From NCBI GenBank assembly GCA_013373595.1, contig JABXHO010000084.1, forward strand, positions 1 through 63,534: DNA of 63,534 nt, given 5' to 3'. Position 1 is the stretch's first letter. Each line of letters begins with the position of its first letter. The notes beneath the pieces were generated by a model. The model saw only the letters and a program-made list of their open reading frames with translations, was not told the origin of the DNA and made no database searches. The stretch is from Flavobacteriales bacterium. GTDB lineage: Bacteria; Bacteroidota; Bacteroidia; Flavobacteriales_D; Crocinitomicaceae. Made by a program: the position numbers and the translations under genes. This document shows positions 17,011 through 25,535 of this stretch, one piece after another.

Positions 17011-18078
17011 TTACTTTGCTTGTTTCAGAATCCAATCGCTCATAATCTGAAGTGCTTTGGGTGAAAAAGTCTCTTCAATTTTTGCGTATTCAATGGGTAA
17101 TCCTGTTTCGCATTCTTGAAAAAGATGATTGAGGCCTTCTAATTCCTTCGTAGTTACATTACTATTTCCACCTTCGGTGAGCGCTGCTTCAATCTCTTCA
17201 AGGTTTTCCGTTGGAGGAACTTGCACATCCTTGCTTCCATTGAGAGCAAGCACAGGACAATTTGTCTTCGAAAGTGCTGTTTTCGGATCGAATCGGATGA
17301 AATCCGCCAGCCATGGATATGACAACTGCTCGGCAATTGTTTCAATTTGCGCTTTTGGAATCACTCCACCAAATACTTCCGTAAAGTACGTTTCGAGATC
17401 ATCCGTTAATACCTCATCATTCTCTGGAGATTCCAAAATGATTTCGTACGCTCCTCTCATGTTCTTTTGTCCCATTTCGACGGCTGATTCTGGCACTGAC
17501 ATTCCACGTTCGATGACTTCTTTCTGCAAGAGCATCAATTGATCTCCACGTATTCCTGATCCAGCTAGCATTACGATAAACGCCACCTCGTCATTTTTAC
17601 TTGCAATAATCGGTGCGATTACTCCTCCTAAACTATGTCCAACCAATCCAATTCGGGAATCATCAATCTTCTTGTGACTTTTTAGAAAATCGAAAGCACT
17701 TTCTGCATCACGAACGAAATCATCAAGCGATGCCTCATTGTAATTCCCTTCAGATTTTCCCGTTCCACGATCATCGACGCGTAAAACTGCGATTCCATTC
17801 TTCGTTAGATAATCCGCAATCACGAGGAAAGGCTTGTGGCCTAAAATCTCTGAATTTCGATCTTGCGCCCCACTCCCACTAATCAACACGACGGCTGGAA
17901 AGTTCTTTCCCTTTTTAGGTAATGTCAATGTTCCCGCCAGTTCGATACTGTCTGCTTCATTTCTGAAAACGACGTCTTCCGTTCGGTATTTGAACGGTTC
18001 TTTGGGTTCTTGAGGACGGTTTTGAGCAAAGGTTATCCCAGAAAGAATAACGAAAAGAAGTAAAAGTGATTGTTTCAT
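17011..18078 (-). CDS. Secreted alpha/beta hydrolase
   Basis: A 355-residue protein starting at 18078, which gives a signal peptide (MKQSLLLLFVILSGITFAQ). It has an alpha/beta-hydrolase fold: the oxyanion-hole region VLISGSGAQDR (~82), DDRGTGKSEGNYNEAS (~116), the nucleophile elbow GHSLGG, the acid in LALNGSKDVQVPP and the catalytic histidine in EGLNHLFQ. It resembles the S9/dienelactone-hydrolase-like exported esterases common in Bacteroidota, with a beta-rich ~40-residue leader before the hydrolase domain. Substrate unknown; an acyl ester or peptide is possible. First gene of the minus-strand run with the beta-helix lipoprotein and the small barrel. Confidence 0.85.
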   Translation of the reverse strand: MKQSLLLLFVILSGITFAQNRPQEPKEPFKYRTEDVVFRNEADSIELAGTLTLPKKGKNFPAVVLISGSGAQDRNSEILGHKPFLVIADYLTKNGIAVLRVDDRGTGKSEGNYNEASLDDFVRDAESAFDFLKSHKKIDDSRIGLVGHSLGGVIAPIIASKNDEVAFIVMLAGSGIRGDQLMLLQKEVIERGMSVPESAVEMGQKNMRGAYEIILESPENDEVLTDDLETYFTEVFGGVIPKAQIETIAEQLSYPWLADFIRFDPKTALSKTNCPVLALNGSKDVQVPPTENLEEIEAALTEGGNSNVTTKELEGLNHLFQECETGLPIEYAKIEETFSPKALQIMSDWILKQAK

Positions 18079-18127
18079 GTCTAAAAGGTAAACATATTGA
18101 TTCATTCTACGCCGATCTTGGCCAATA

Positions 18128-18160
18128 AAAAAGTCCGCTACCTTTCGATAACGGACTTTC
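18128..18160 (-). terminator. Terminator of tig (possibly bidirectional)
   Basis: AAAGTCCG and CGGACTTT form the outer stem. On the minus strand it is followed by TTTTTTATT, 22 bases past the tig stop codon. Confidence 0.75.
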
Positions 18161-18181
18161 TATATCTAATTCTAAAAAATT

Positions 18182-19543
18182 CTAGTGATTGTGCGCATTC
18201 GCCATTTCAACGAACTCATCGTAAGAAACTTCTTTGTCTTTCAACTTCACAGTTTCTTTGAAGTAATTCGTCAATTTGCGTTCAGCCAACATATCGTATA
18301 CACGATTTGCTTCTTCACGGTTTTGCAACACTTGCATTGCTGATTTCGTCAATTCTTCATCCTCTGGAGCAGGCATTCCGTATTGAGCGTAGTTGCTAGC
18401 GAGTAGTCCTTTTGTGTATTCGATTACTTCTTCGTTCTCCATTTTGATATCGTTCGTTTTGAAGATATTTCCTTGGATCAACTGCCATTTCAAGCTTTTC
18501 GCGTAGTTTTCGTAATCCGCTTCGATTTGCTCCATTGTGATTTCCTTCTCATTTGAAAGTTGAATCCAACGTTTCAAGAATGTATCTGGAAGATCGATGT
18601 TTGTTTTCTCAAGCAAATCATTGTAGATCGCCTGTGTCAACAAGCGGTCAGAATCGTTTACGAACATTCCAGACAAATCTGCTGCAACGCGCTCACGCAA
18701 TTCTTTTTCAGAGGTAACGTTTCCAGGACCGAACAACTTATCGAACAATTCCTCGTTCAATTCAGCCAATTCCATTCCTTTGATTTCAGTAATCGTTAAT
18801 TGGAACTTGTCTGACAATCCTTCCAACTCCTCTTCTTTCACACCCAACATGGCTGCTGTATCTTTTCCTCCGCGAGAAACAGACTCAGGATTTACGATTG
18901 TTTTGTATCCAACCTCTTTTCCTGTCAACTCTTTCTTTACTTTTTTGTCCGTTACAAATTCCATTGAAACTGTTGACGAGTGAAGGATTCCACCTTCTTT
19001 GATCGTCTCATCTTCGTTCAACTCAACGAACTGTGCCATTACTAGATCGTTGTCTCCTACTTTATCAGAAGCAACCAACTTTCCGTAACGACGACGAAGG
19101 TCATCAATTTGCTTATCGATCAACTCATCGTCCACCTTTACTTTCACGTAGTCGAATTTGTTCTTTCCGCTCAACTTTACGTCAACTTCAGGAGCCAATC
19201 CGATTTCGTAGGCAAATGTGAAATCAGCAGGATTATTGAAATCTCCTTCCACTTCGCTATCCGCTTTCGGGATAGGATTTCCAAGGATTTCCACTTTATT
19301 TTCGCTAAGGTATTTTTGAAGTGAATCGTTCACAACGCGGTTCAATTCTTCTGCCAATACTGAATTTCCGTATTGTTTTTGAATCAATCCCATTGGTACG
19401 TGACCTGGACGGAACCCAGGCATATTCACTTTCTTACGATAGTTTTTAAGCGTTTCTTTTACCTTGTCCTGGTAATCTTCAGGTTTCACCTCAACCTTGA
19501 GTACTGCGTTCAACGCATCAATGTCTTCGCGAACTACATTCAT
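18182..19543 (-). CDS. tig: Trigger factor (ribosome-associated chaperone / peptidyl-prolyl isomerase)
   Basis: A 453-residue chaperone that binds nascent chains at the ribosomal exit tunnel. The start at 19543 (MNVVREDIDALNAVLKVEV) fits the family; an ATG eight codons upstream lies nearly in the tRNA terminator. The ribosome-docking loop is GFRPGHVPMGLIQKQYG (~44-60). The central PPIase-like region (~150-245) is divergent, as in Bacteroidota trigger factors. The C-terminal helical arms follow and the protein ends in histidine/asparagine. The gene sits only ~22 bases downstream of the tRNA-Leu terminator, leaving little room for a separate promoter. Confidence 0.92.
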   Translation of the reverse strand: MNVVREDIDALNAVLKVEVKPEDYQDKVKETLKNYRKKVNMPGFRPGHVPMGLIQKQYGNSVLAEELNRVVNDSLQKYLSENKVEILGNPIPKADSEVEGDFNNPADFTFAYEIGLAPEVDVKLSGKNKFDYVKVKVDDELIDKQIDDLRRRYGKLVASDKVGDNDLVMAQFVELNEDETIKEGGILHSSTVSMEFVTDKKVKKELTGKEVGYKTIVNPESVSRGGKDTAAMLGVKEEELEGLSDKFQLTITEIKGMELAELNEELFDKLFGPGNVTSEKELRERVAADLSGMFVNDSDRLLTQAIYNDLLEKTNIDLPDTFLKRWIQLSNEKEITMEQIEADYENYAKSLKWQLIQGNIFKTNDIKMENEEVIEYTKGLLASNYAQYGMPAPEDEELTKSAMQVLQNREEANRVYDMLAERKLTNYFKETVKLKDKEVSYDEFVEMANAHNH

Positions 19544-19565
19544 TGTTTCTTCTTTTACTTTGTAC

Positions 19566-19600
19566 AAAACAAAAAATGGTATAAGCTTCCTTATACCATT
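19566..19600 (-). terminator. Rho-independent terminator of tRNA-Leu
   Basis: An 11-bp perfect stem AATGGTATAAG / CTTATACCATT with the loop GAAG (minus strand) is followed by a TTTTTTGTTTT tract. It lies between the tRNA and tig. Confidence 0.8.
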
Positions 19601-19610
19601 TCAATTTTAG

Positions 19611-19692
19611 TGCGGATGGAGGGACTCGAACCCACACACCTCGCGGCACTAGATCCTAAGTCTAGCGTGTCTACCAATTTCACCACATCCGC
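19611..19692 (-). tRNA. tRNA-Leu (anticodon UAG)
   Basis: The minus strand folds as a class II tRNA: acceptor GCGGATG / CATCCGC with discriminator A, a D-arm containing AAATTGGTAGAC, anticodon stem CTAGA / TCTAG around the loop CTTAGGA (anticodon TAG), a long variable arm (TGCCGCGAGGTGT) and the T-loop GTTCGAG. CCA is not encoded. It reads CUN codons. Confidence 0.95.
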
Positions 19693-19756
19693 TTTTGCTC
19701 AAAAAATCGACTCGTTTGTCTAAGAGCTTTTTATTTACACCATTCAAAATGGGATG

Positions 19757-19764
19757 CAAAGATA
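19757..19764 (-). promoter_or_regulatory. -7 element, probably of the tRNA-Leu promoter
   Basis: Read on the minus strand this is TATCTTTG, a perfect TAnnTTTG match. It lies 65 bases upstream of the mature tRNA 5' end. Confidence 0.45.
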
Positions 19765-19921
19765 TGACTATTTTCTAAAAAACTAAACTCTTTAGCGAAA
19801 AATCATATAAAAAGTTCGAATCACCCGTAATTCGCGGCCTTCGGAATAATTCTTCGTTGAAAAAAGTAGAAAATGTGAATAAGTCTTATTCGCTGTATAA
19901 GGAAAGCCATTTAAAACGTCG

Positions 19922-19929
19922 TACCTTTG
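19922..19929 (+). promoter_or_regulatory. -7 element of the flavin reductase promoter
   Basis: TACCTTTG, a perfect TAnnTTTG match, 19 bases before the ATG. It gives a short leader of about 15 bases. Confidence 0.5.
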
Positions 19930-19948
19930 TATTCGCACAAAAAAAATT

Positions 19949-20845
19949 ATGGTCACAATTAACCCTTCAGAGATTCCCGTTCCGAAACTCCATCATTATT
20001 TGTTGGGGTCTGTTGGACCGCGTCCTATTGCGTTTGCATCTACTGTTGATGAAGATGGGAACGATAACTTGGCACCTTTTAGCTTCTTTAATGTGTTCAG
20101 CGCAAATCCACCAATTATGGTGTTCTCGCCTGCACGAAGCGGAAGAACAAATCAAACGAAGGATACTTATAATAATGTAAAAAAGGTTCCTGAAGTGGTG
20201 ATCAACATTGTGAACTATGATATTGTGCAGCAAATGAGTTTGGCAAGTTCACCTTTTGCTCCTGGCGTAAGTGAATTCGAAAAAGCTGGTTTTACAGCCC
20301 TCGATTCCGAAACCATTCAACCCAAACGCGTAGCAGAATCACCTGTTCAATTTGAATGCAAGGTGATTGAAGTAAAAGAATTAGGACACGAAGGCGGTGC
20401 AGGAAATCTCGTTATTTGTGAAGTGCTTCGCATTCATTTGAAAGAGGAAATTTTGGACGAAAACGGAATGGTTGATCAACACAAGATCGATCTTGTTTCT
20501 CGTATGGGTGGCAACTGGTATTGTCGAGCAGATGAAGGATCCATGTTTGAGATCACCAAACCCATTACCTCAATTGGTATTGGATACGATCAACTACCAG
20601 AAGACATTCGCACCAGTTCCATTCTCACAGGAAATGATCTGGGACAGCTTGCTGGTATCGAGGAAATGCCAAATGAAACAGATGTTAATGAGTTTAAACT
20701 CATCGAATTAAGTGATTTATTTGTTTCTTTGGAAGATGATCCAACAACATTGGAAAAAGAACTTCATCTGAAAGCACAAGCATTGCTTGCAGAAAATAAA
20801 CTGGACGAAGCATGGATGACCCTGTTGGCGTTCAACAACGGATAG
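19949..20845 (+). CDS. Flavin reductase-like FMN-binding split-barrel protein
   Basis: A 298-residue protein of the flavin reductase / DIM6-NTAB family. Motifs: LLGSVGPRPIAFASTVDEDGN (~21), NLAPFSFFNVFSANPPIMVF (~41-60), KDTYNNVKKVPEVVIN, and SPVQFECKVIEV. These proteins bind FMN and often reduce it with NAD(P)H for a partner oxygenase, but many homologues have no known partner. The ~100 C-terminal residues after the barrel are helical and extend it beyond the usual ~200-220 residues. It is followed by the DUF3127 gene after 33 bases, probably as one transcript ending at the strong terminator at 21279. Confidence 0.82.
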   Translation: MVTINPSEIPVPKLHHYLLGSVGPRPIAFASTVDEDGNDNLAPFSFFNVFSANPPIMVFSPARSGRTNQTKDTYNNVKKVPEVVINIVNYDIVQQMSLASSPFAPGVSEFEKAGFTALDSETIQPKRVAESPVQFECKVIEVKELGHEGGAGNLVICEVLRIHLKEEILDENGMVDQHKIDLVSRMGGNWYCRADEGSMFEITKPITSIGIGYDQLPEDIRTSSILTGNDLGQLAGIEEMPNETDVNEFKLIELSDLFVSLEDDPTTLEKELHLKAQALLAENKLDEAWMTLLAFNNG

Positions 20846-20878
20846 CAAAAACAAACACAACAATTATACAATTAGATT

Positions 20879-21256
20879 ATGTTCAAATTAACAGGAAGCG
20901 TAAAACTCATCAAAGATACTGTGCAAGTAACAGAAAAGTTTGCGAAGAGAGAATTCGTTATCAATGATGCTTCAAGCATGTACCCACAAGACATTCTTTT
21001 CCAAGCGGTACAAGATAAGTGTTCTATGCTCGATGGAATCAACGAAGGAGAGCAGGTAGAAGTTTCCTTTAACTTAAGAGGTCGTGAGTGGACAAGTCCA
21101 CAAGGAGAAGTGAAATACTTCAATACTTTGGATGCATGGCGAATTGAAAAAGTAGGACAAGGAATGCCACAAAGCGGACCGTCTGATATGAACCTTGACG
21201 CAACCCCTTCAACAGCTTCAACAGATAGCGCGGAAGACGACGATCTACCATTTTAA
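20879..21256 (+). CDS. DUF3127 protein with an SSB-like acidic C-terminal tip
   Basis: A 125-residue protein recognised as DUF3127, a small Bacteroidota family. Residues 1-92 are beta-rich (MFKLTGSVKLIKDTVQVTEKF, KREFVINDAS, EVSFNLRGREW, KYFNTLDAWRIEKV), consistent with an OB-like barrel. Then comes a low-complexity linker (GPSDMNLDATPSTAS) and an acidic end terminating DDDLPF. That end is nearly the same as the last residues of the SSB in this window (DDLPF), the segment by which SSB recruits repair and replication enzymes. This suggests a single-strand DNA or RNA binder; the function is inferred, not shown. Confidence 0.85.
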   Translation: MFKLTGSVKLIKDTVQVTEKFAKREFVINDASSMYPQDILFQAVQDKCSMLDGINEGEQVEVSFNLRGREWTSPQGEVKYFNTLDAWRIEKVGQGMPQSGPSDMNLDATPSTASTDSAEDDDLPF

Positions 21257-21278
21257 GATGTAAATATTTCGTAATGAG

Positions 21279-21321
21279 ACTCCTACAGTTACTATTTTTT
21301 AGTAATTTGTAGGAGTTTTTA
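21279..21321 (+). terminator. Rho-independent terminator after DUF3127
   Basis: A long stem: ACTCCTACA pairs with TGTAGGAGT, and inside it GTTACT with AGTAAT. It is followed by TTTTTAT. Confidence 0.85.
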
Positions 21322-21331
21322 TATTTACGAG

Positions 21332-22786
21332 ATGCAGAAAACCCTACTACTTTTCGCCGTATCACTCCTCACTTCCCCAGCAACACTTGCTCAAAGTGAC
21401 CTTGACAAGAAGGCGAATAAATTTCAATATTACTGGAGCGAACATCAACTCCCCGAGAGTTCGTACATGCCCTATCACGGCACTACTGAATCATATTTTA
21501 TTGATTCGATTAACAACCGCATTCCCAATCATTCGTACAAGGACATCAAAACTGGAGGAAAACACCATTTCATTGTTCAAAGTGATAAAGGGTTTCACCT
21601 ACTTGACACCAAGTTGAAACTGGTTACGGATAAAGCCTACGATCTAATTGAACTCAACCACGGTTCAGAATTGGAATTAACTTCCGAAGGCAAAAAGAGC
21701 TATTACGTTTGGGATTCTGACACGAAAACATATGCGTATACCAACGAGGTAGCACCTCCCACTCCATGGGCAGTTCCACCCAAAAGAACCTACGATATGG
21801 AACTTGGAAAGGTAAGTGACAATCGTTTTAAGTCAAAAAGAATCGAGCGACTACGCCTTGGCATCGACATGACCAAAACACTGACAACGGAGCAAAAAGG
21901 TAAAAAGCTCTTGGTTATGAAGAATGGAGAAATCGTTTTTAAAGGTGCAGAAAAACCAATGCTTTACTACGATTTCATGATCACGGGAGAGAAAGGTCCA
22001 CATGCAATTTATCACCCAAGCTCTAAAAAACCAATCCTTGAAAACTGTGATCGCTTTTGGTGTGTGGAATCATACCTAATCGTCTCTGTGAAGGATAACT
22101 TGAGAAAATACATCATCTCTGATAAAGGAGAAATTGTACTGACAACAGCGGGCGAAATTCGCTACTACGATTACGATTTTGGCGGTGAGCATTATTCCTA
22201 TTTCTGTGACGGAAGAACCGTTCTCAATCTATCAGGAAATGTCGTGTATCACTCAGACGGAGAATTAATTGGTGTAGGAGAGCACTATATCTTCGCCGGA
22301 AACAAGGGAGGATATTTAGGTGATCTTTCTCACGATATCAAGATGGAATGCACGAATTTCAAACGCATTGGAAACCTGACAATCGGTCAACTTGGGAAAG
22401 ATTCATGGCGTCTCTTCGATCCTACTTCAGTACTTATTAAAAAATTTAGCGATTTCTATTACAATCCATCCGATTCTTTGGTTGTGTGCTCGGGTGAAAA
22501 TAAAACCATTGTTGCCAACCCAGTAAGTGGAAAAATTCACAACATCGATGATTTCAATGTTCGGGCTCAAAAGCAATCGCGTAGTGATGATTGGAAATAT
22601 TACGTTTTAGCGAAAGGCAAGGAAGATGGTACACTTGAAGGACGATTTGATCCGAAAGAAGGAAAACTAATTGAACCGGACTATCTAAAAATCGAGTGGC
22701 CCACATCCGAAGACTATTATATTGTTCTCACCGAAGAAGGAACAATTCGCTACTTGAAGCACGATGGCTCAAAATTGTTCGATTAG
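21332..22786 (+). CDS. Secreted hypothetical protein, beta-propeller-like (WG-repeat-like)
   Basis: A 484-residue protein with a signal peptide (MQKTLLLFAVSLLTSPATLAQ). The mature part consists of repeated short beta hairpins of the kind KGFHLLDTKLKLVTDKAYDLIEL, ISDKGEIVLTTAGEIRYYDY and GNVVYHSDGELIGVGEHYIF, which recall the WG-repeat/propeller arrangement of many Bacteroidota periplasmic proteins. This is a visual match only. There is no T9SS domain and no catalytic motif. Its stop codon lies two bases before the stop of the convergent glycosyltransferase gene. Function unknown. Confidence 0.65.
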   Translation: MQKTLLLFAVSLLTSPATLAQSDLDKKANKFQYYWSEHQLPESSYMPYHGTTESYFIDSINNRIPNHSYKDIKTGGKHHFIVQSDKGFHLLDTKLKLVTDKAYDLIELNHGSELELTSEGKKSYYVWDSDTKTYAYTNEVAPPTPWAVPPKRTYDMELGKVSDNRFKSKRIERLRLGIDMTKTLTTEQKGKKLLVMKNGEIVFKGAEKPMLYYDFMITGEKGPHAIYHPSSKKPILENCDRFWCVESYLIVSVKDNLRKYIISDKGEIVLTTAGEIRYYDYDFGGEHYSYFCDGRTVLNLSGNVVYHSDGELIGVGEHYIFAGNKGGYLGDLSHDIKMECTNFKRIGNLTIGQLGKDSWRLFDPTSVLIKKFSDFYYNPSDSLVVCSGENKTIVANPVSGKIHNIDDFNVRAQKQSRSDDWKYYVLAKGKEDGTLEGRFDPKEGKLIEPDYLKIEWPTSEDYYIVLTEEGTIRYLKHDGSKLFD

Positions 22787-22788
22787 AT

Positions 22789-23892
22789 TCAGTTCTTAAT
22801 CTCTCTCCCCTTCCATTTCGGCTTGTAAAACAACATCAAGACTGCCAAAAGCAAGGAATAGAAAGGAAAGAGCACTTCATAAATTGGCAATAAGAGCCAC
22901 GATTTTATGCGCTTTATACGTAGAAAATACGGCATAAAAAAGATCAAGTCGAAGGCAATTTTTGTAATGAATACGATCCAAAACGCACGCCAATTGCCCT
23001 GAATCATTTCAACGATCAACAACGCAAAAAATGCGATCGCGAGTATAAACTGCAAACCTGCGGAGACGGTCGCCAACGAATCGCCAATATCCGTTGTTTT
23101 CCCCACCCATCGCAAGCGCTGATCAATGAACGAACGAAATGAATGCGGCGTTTCAGTGTGAATGGCTACGTTCAAATCAGAAACGACCTGAATATCTTTA
23201 CCGCGTTTGCGAAAATCGCGTAGCAGATATGTATCATCGCCACTAGCCATGTGCGCATGCGAATCAAAATCATCCACCTCATCAAACACCTCTTTCCGAT
23301 AGAGAAGATTTGCTCCACTACAAAAAATCGGTCGCAACCATCCCGATAATCCTGTATTGAGTGTATTTGCTAAGGCCACGTCCAACTCATAAAACAACTC
23401 GGAGAAATTATCACCTTTCAAAATCGCAGGCAATACATACATATCCGCCTGAGGCAAGGTCTCAATCGATTCAAAATACGTCGTTGGAAATGAAACATCC
23501 GCATCAAAGGTCAATATATACTCAGTTTCACAACATTCAATTCCATGTCGAAGTGCCAACTTCTTCCCCGTCACGTGATCGGGCAATGAAAGAATCTCAA
23601 ATGGAATACCATCTAAGCGCTTCCGAATCAACTCACTCGATCCATCGTCCGAATGATCATCAATAAAAACAATTCGCTTGGGTAGTTTCCGTGCATTGAC
23701 GAAGCTCGACAGCAACTCATCCAATCGTTTGGCCTCATTCCGAAACGGGATCAGTACCGTAATTTCGCTTGCCAAAACTTTCTTATCCTCATCATTTTGA
23801 TTTGATTTTCGCACATGGAAAAGAAATCCTACCAACACAACTCCACCAACGAGCGTCGCGTACACGATCAGGTATGTAGCAAGAACTATCAT
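22789..23892 (-). CDS. Membrane-bound family 2 glycosyltransferase
   Basis: A 367-residue protein: one TM helix at the N-terminus (residues ~2-25), then a GT-A domain with VLIPFRNEAKRLDELLSS, IVFIDDHSDDGSSELI and the DXD-containing LTFDADVSF. The QRLRWVGK segment matches the Q(Q/R)xRW signature of processive GT2 enzymes. Two to three TM helices complete the C-terminus. Such enzymes transfer sugars to lipid or polysaccharide acceptors at the inner membrane. It overlaps the upstream flippase-like gene by ATGA, so both form an operon. Confidence 0.85.
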   Translation of the reverse strand: MIVLATYLIVYATLVGGVVLVGFLFHVRKSNQNDEDKKVLASEITVLIPFRNEAKRLDELLSSFVNARKLPKRIVFIDDHSDDGSSELIRKRLDGIPFEILSLPDHVTGKKLALRHGIECCETEYILTFDADVSFPTTYFESIETLPQADMYVLPAILKGDNFSELFYELDVALANTLNTGLSGWLRPIFCSGANLLYRKEVFDEVDDFDSHAHMASGDDTYLLRDFRKRGKDIQVVSDLNVAIHTETPHSFRSFIDQRLRWVGKTTDIGDSLATVSAGLQFILAIAFFALLIVEMIQGNWRAFWIVFITKIAFDLIFFMPYFLRIKRIKSWLLLPIYEVLFPFYSLLLAVLMLFYKPKWKGREIKN

Positions 23893-24812
23893 TTTTTGGG
23901 GCGATCACAGATTACTAGACCGAGTAAGGCAGGTGACATTGAATTTACAAACCAAATAATTAAGGAAGCAAACAAGATTGAGAATTCATTCATCCCGAGT
24001 CCACCCAAAATCGCCACCGATACGGCTTCCTTCACTCCTAATTTTCCTAAAAACAAGGATGGAACCATGATCGTAATCAAGTACACTTGCCAAATCGCGA
24101 TGATCAATTCAATTGATAATTCCTCTCCAAAAGCATGCAAAACGAGCGCAAACTGCGTTGTGAAGACTAAAAATCGGAAGGTACTCCAACCGATCATTTT
24201 CCAGCGATACGACGGATTTTCTTTCAAAATAGATCGGCTGATCGCTAAAAATCGTGATCGCTTGAACCATTTTAGCACGATATCTACGAGAAAATAGGCC
24301 CAGAATGCCAGAAAACCAGCAACGGCAAAGGCTGAAATCAATTGCCAACTTTTTCCTAAACCGTACACTTCTTCTGCAAACACAATGGCAATCATCCCAA
24401 AGAAAACCGTTGACAAAAGCTGAGCATAATTTGAAACAAGTGTAAGAAAGGTAATCGTTCCTCGATGCTGAGACGGAAAGTAGTACAATCGACCGATGAA
24501 ATTACCCACCATATTTGGCGTAAGCATTCCTGTAACCAATCCAGCAAAGAAGGAATGAACATTTCGTTTCCTGTCTTCATCCAGTTCGAGTAGTTTTAGT
24601 GTGATTTTCCACTTTTTATAGACCATCCAAATATTGGGAAACACCAAAACAATAGCCAAAACAAGGGAATATGGTCTAAGGATTTCAAAACTTTGCCATT
24701 TTTCGGGCTCTACTCCAGCGAGTTGTGCATAGAGCACATAACCAACAGCCACAAATAAGATCAGCTTTAGGAAAAAGAAGATTGCAGCTTGTTTTTTGTT
24801 AGTTTTAAGCAC
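23889..24812 (-). CDS. Lysylphosphatidylglycerol synthase TM region / UPF0104-like membrane protein
   Basis: A 307-residue integral membrane protein with about seven to eight hydrophobic helices (for example ~12-30, 46-65, 120-145, 155-178 and 218-260). Its layout matches the membrane domain shared by MprF and the YbhN/AglD family, which often partners glycosyltransferases in lipid-linked saccharide export or synthesis. It lacks the soluble lysyl-transfer domain. The start codon is GTG at 24812, only 12 bases from the divergent ruvC start, so promoters of both genes must overlap their coding regions. It is coupled to the downstream GT2 gene. Confidence 0.75.
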   Translation of the reverse strand: MLKTNKKQAAIFFFLKLILFVAVGYVLYAQLAGVEPEKWQSFEILRPYSLVLAIVLVFPNIWMVYKKWKITLKLLELDEDRKRNVHSFFAGLVTGMLTPNMVGNFIGRLYYFPSQHRGTITFLTLVSNYAQLLSTVFFGMIAIVFAEEVYGLGKSWQLISAFAVAGFLAFWAYFLVDIVLKWFKRSRFLAISRSILKENPSYRWKMIGWSTFRFLVFTTQFALVLHAFGEELSIELIIAIWQVYLITIMVPSLFLGKLGVKEAVSVAILGGLGMNEFSILFASLIIWFVNSMSPALLGLVICDRPKK

Positions 24813-24824
24813 CGAAGCGTTTTT

Positions 24825-25379
24825 ATGGTTGAAGATAAAATAATTCTAGGAATCGACCCCGGAACTACAGTAATGGGGTATGGTATTATCCATGTGAAGG
24901 GTAAGAAAATGGAGATGTTGAATTTCGGAATTATTGAACTGAAAAAACTCCCAACTCACCCAGATAAGTTGAAACGAATTCTGGATCGCCTAAACGGATT
25001 GATCCAAGAATACCGACCTGATGAAATGGCGATTGAAGCCCCTTTTTTCGGCAAAAATGTTCAATCGATGCTCAAATTGGGACGCGCTCAAGGAGTTGCG
25101 ATTGCGGCTGCTTTGTTGCACGATGTTCCATTCGAAGAATATACCCCTCGTCGTATTAAGCAAGCCATTACTGGATCGGGAAGTGCCTCCAAAGAACAGG
25201 TAGCTGCCATGTTGCAAAAGCTACTTAAGTTCAAAGAAATCCCAAAATACTTGGATGCCACGGATGGATTGGGTGTCGCTGTTTGTCATCACTTTTCGAA
25301 AGGAGTGGGTGAACATAATAAGACTTCAAGTTCGAATTGGTCTAGTTTTGTAAAAAACAATCCTGGGCGAAAGCGGTAA
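24825..25379 (+). CDS. ruvC: Holliday junction resolvase RuvC
   Basis: A 184-residue endonuclease that cuts Holliday junctions with RuvAB. The four acidic catalytic residues are visible: D11 (GIDPGT), E71 (AIEAPFF), D144 and D147 (YLDATDGLGVAVCH). The start at 24825 (MVEDKIILGIDPGT) is preferred over an in-frame ATG 12 codons earlier, which would overlap the divergent gene. Length is normal for the family (~170-190). Monocistronic; downstream lies the palindrome-bearing gap. Confidence 0.95.
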   Translation: MVEDKIILGIDPGTTVMGYGIIHVKGKKMEMLNFGIIELKKLPTHPDKLKRILDRLNGLIQEYRPDEMAIEAPFFGKNVQSMLKLGRAQGVAIAAALLHDVPFEEYTPRRIKQAITGSGSASKEQVAAMLQKLLKFKEIPKYLDATDGLGVAVCHHFSKGVGEHNKTSSSNWSSFVKNNPGRKR

Positions 25380-25430
25380 TGAGCGGTAGTGGCAGGTTTG
25401 GGTGGATTTGAAAGGTGGTTTTTGGAATCT

Positions 25431-25450
25431 ATTTCGCAATATTGCGAAAT
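25431..25450. repeat. Perfect 20-bp palindrome between ruvC and DUF4296
   Basis: Half-site ATTTCGCAAT is followed directly by its reverse complement ATTGCGAAAT, with no spacer. The 14-bp core TCGCAATATTGCGA occurs again at 1103-1116. No T-tract follows, so it is not a standard terminator. Confidence 0.7.
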
Positions 25451-25535
25451 TGCAATATGTACACATGGCAACATTGAAACATTGAAAATCAAAAACAGAA
25501 AAAAAAAAATAAATCCGACACCAGAAAACCAAAAC

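Noticed and set aside
25380-25535. A terminator between ruvC and DUF4296
   Set aside because: The palindrome at 25431-25450 has no T-tract and no loop; nothing else in the gap forms a strong stem followed by U.
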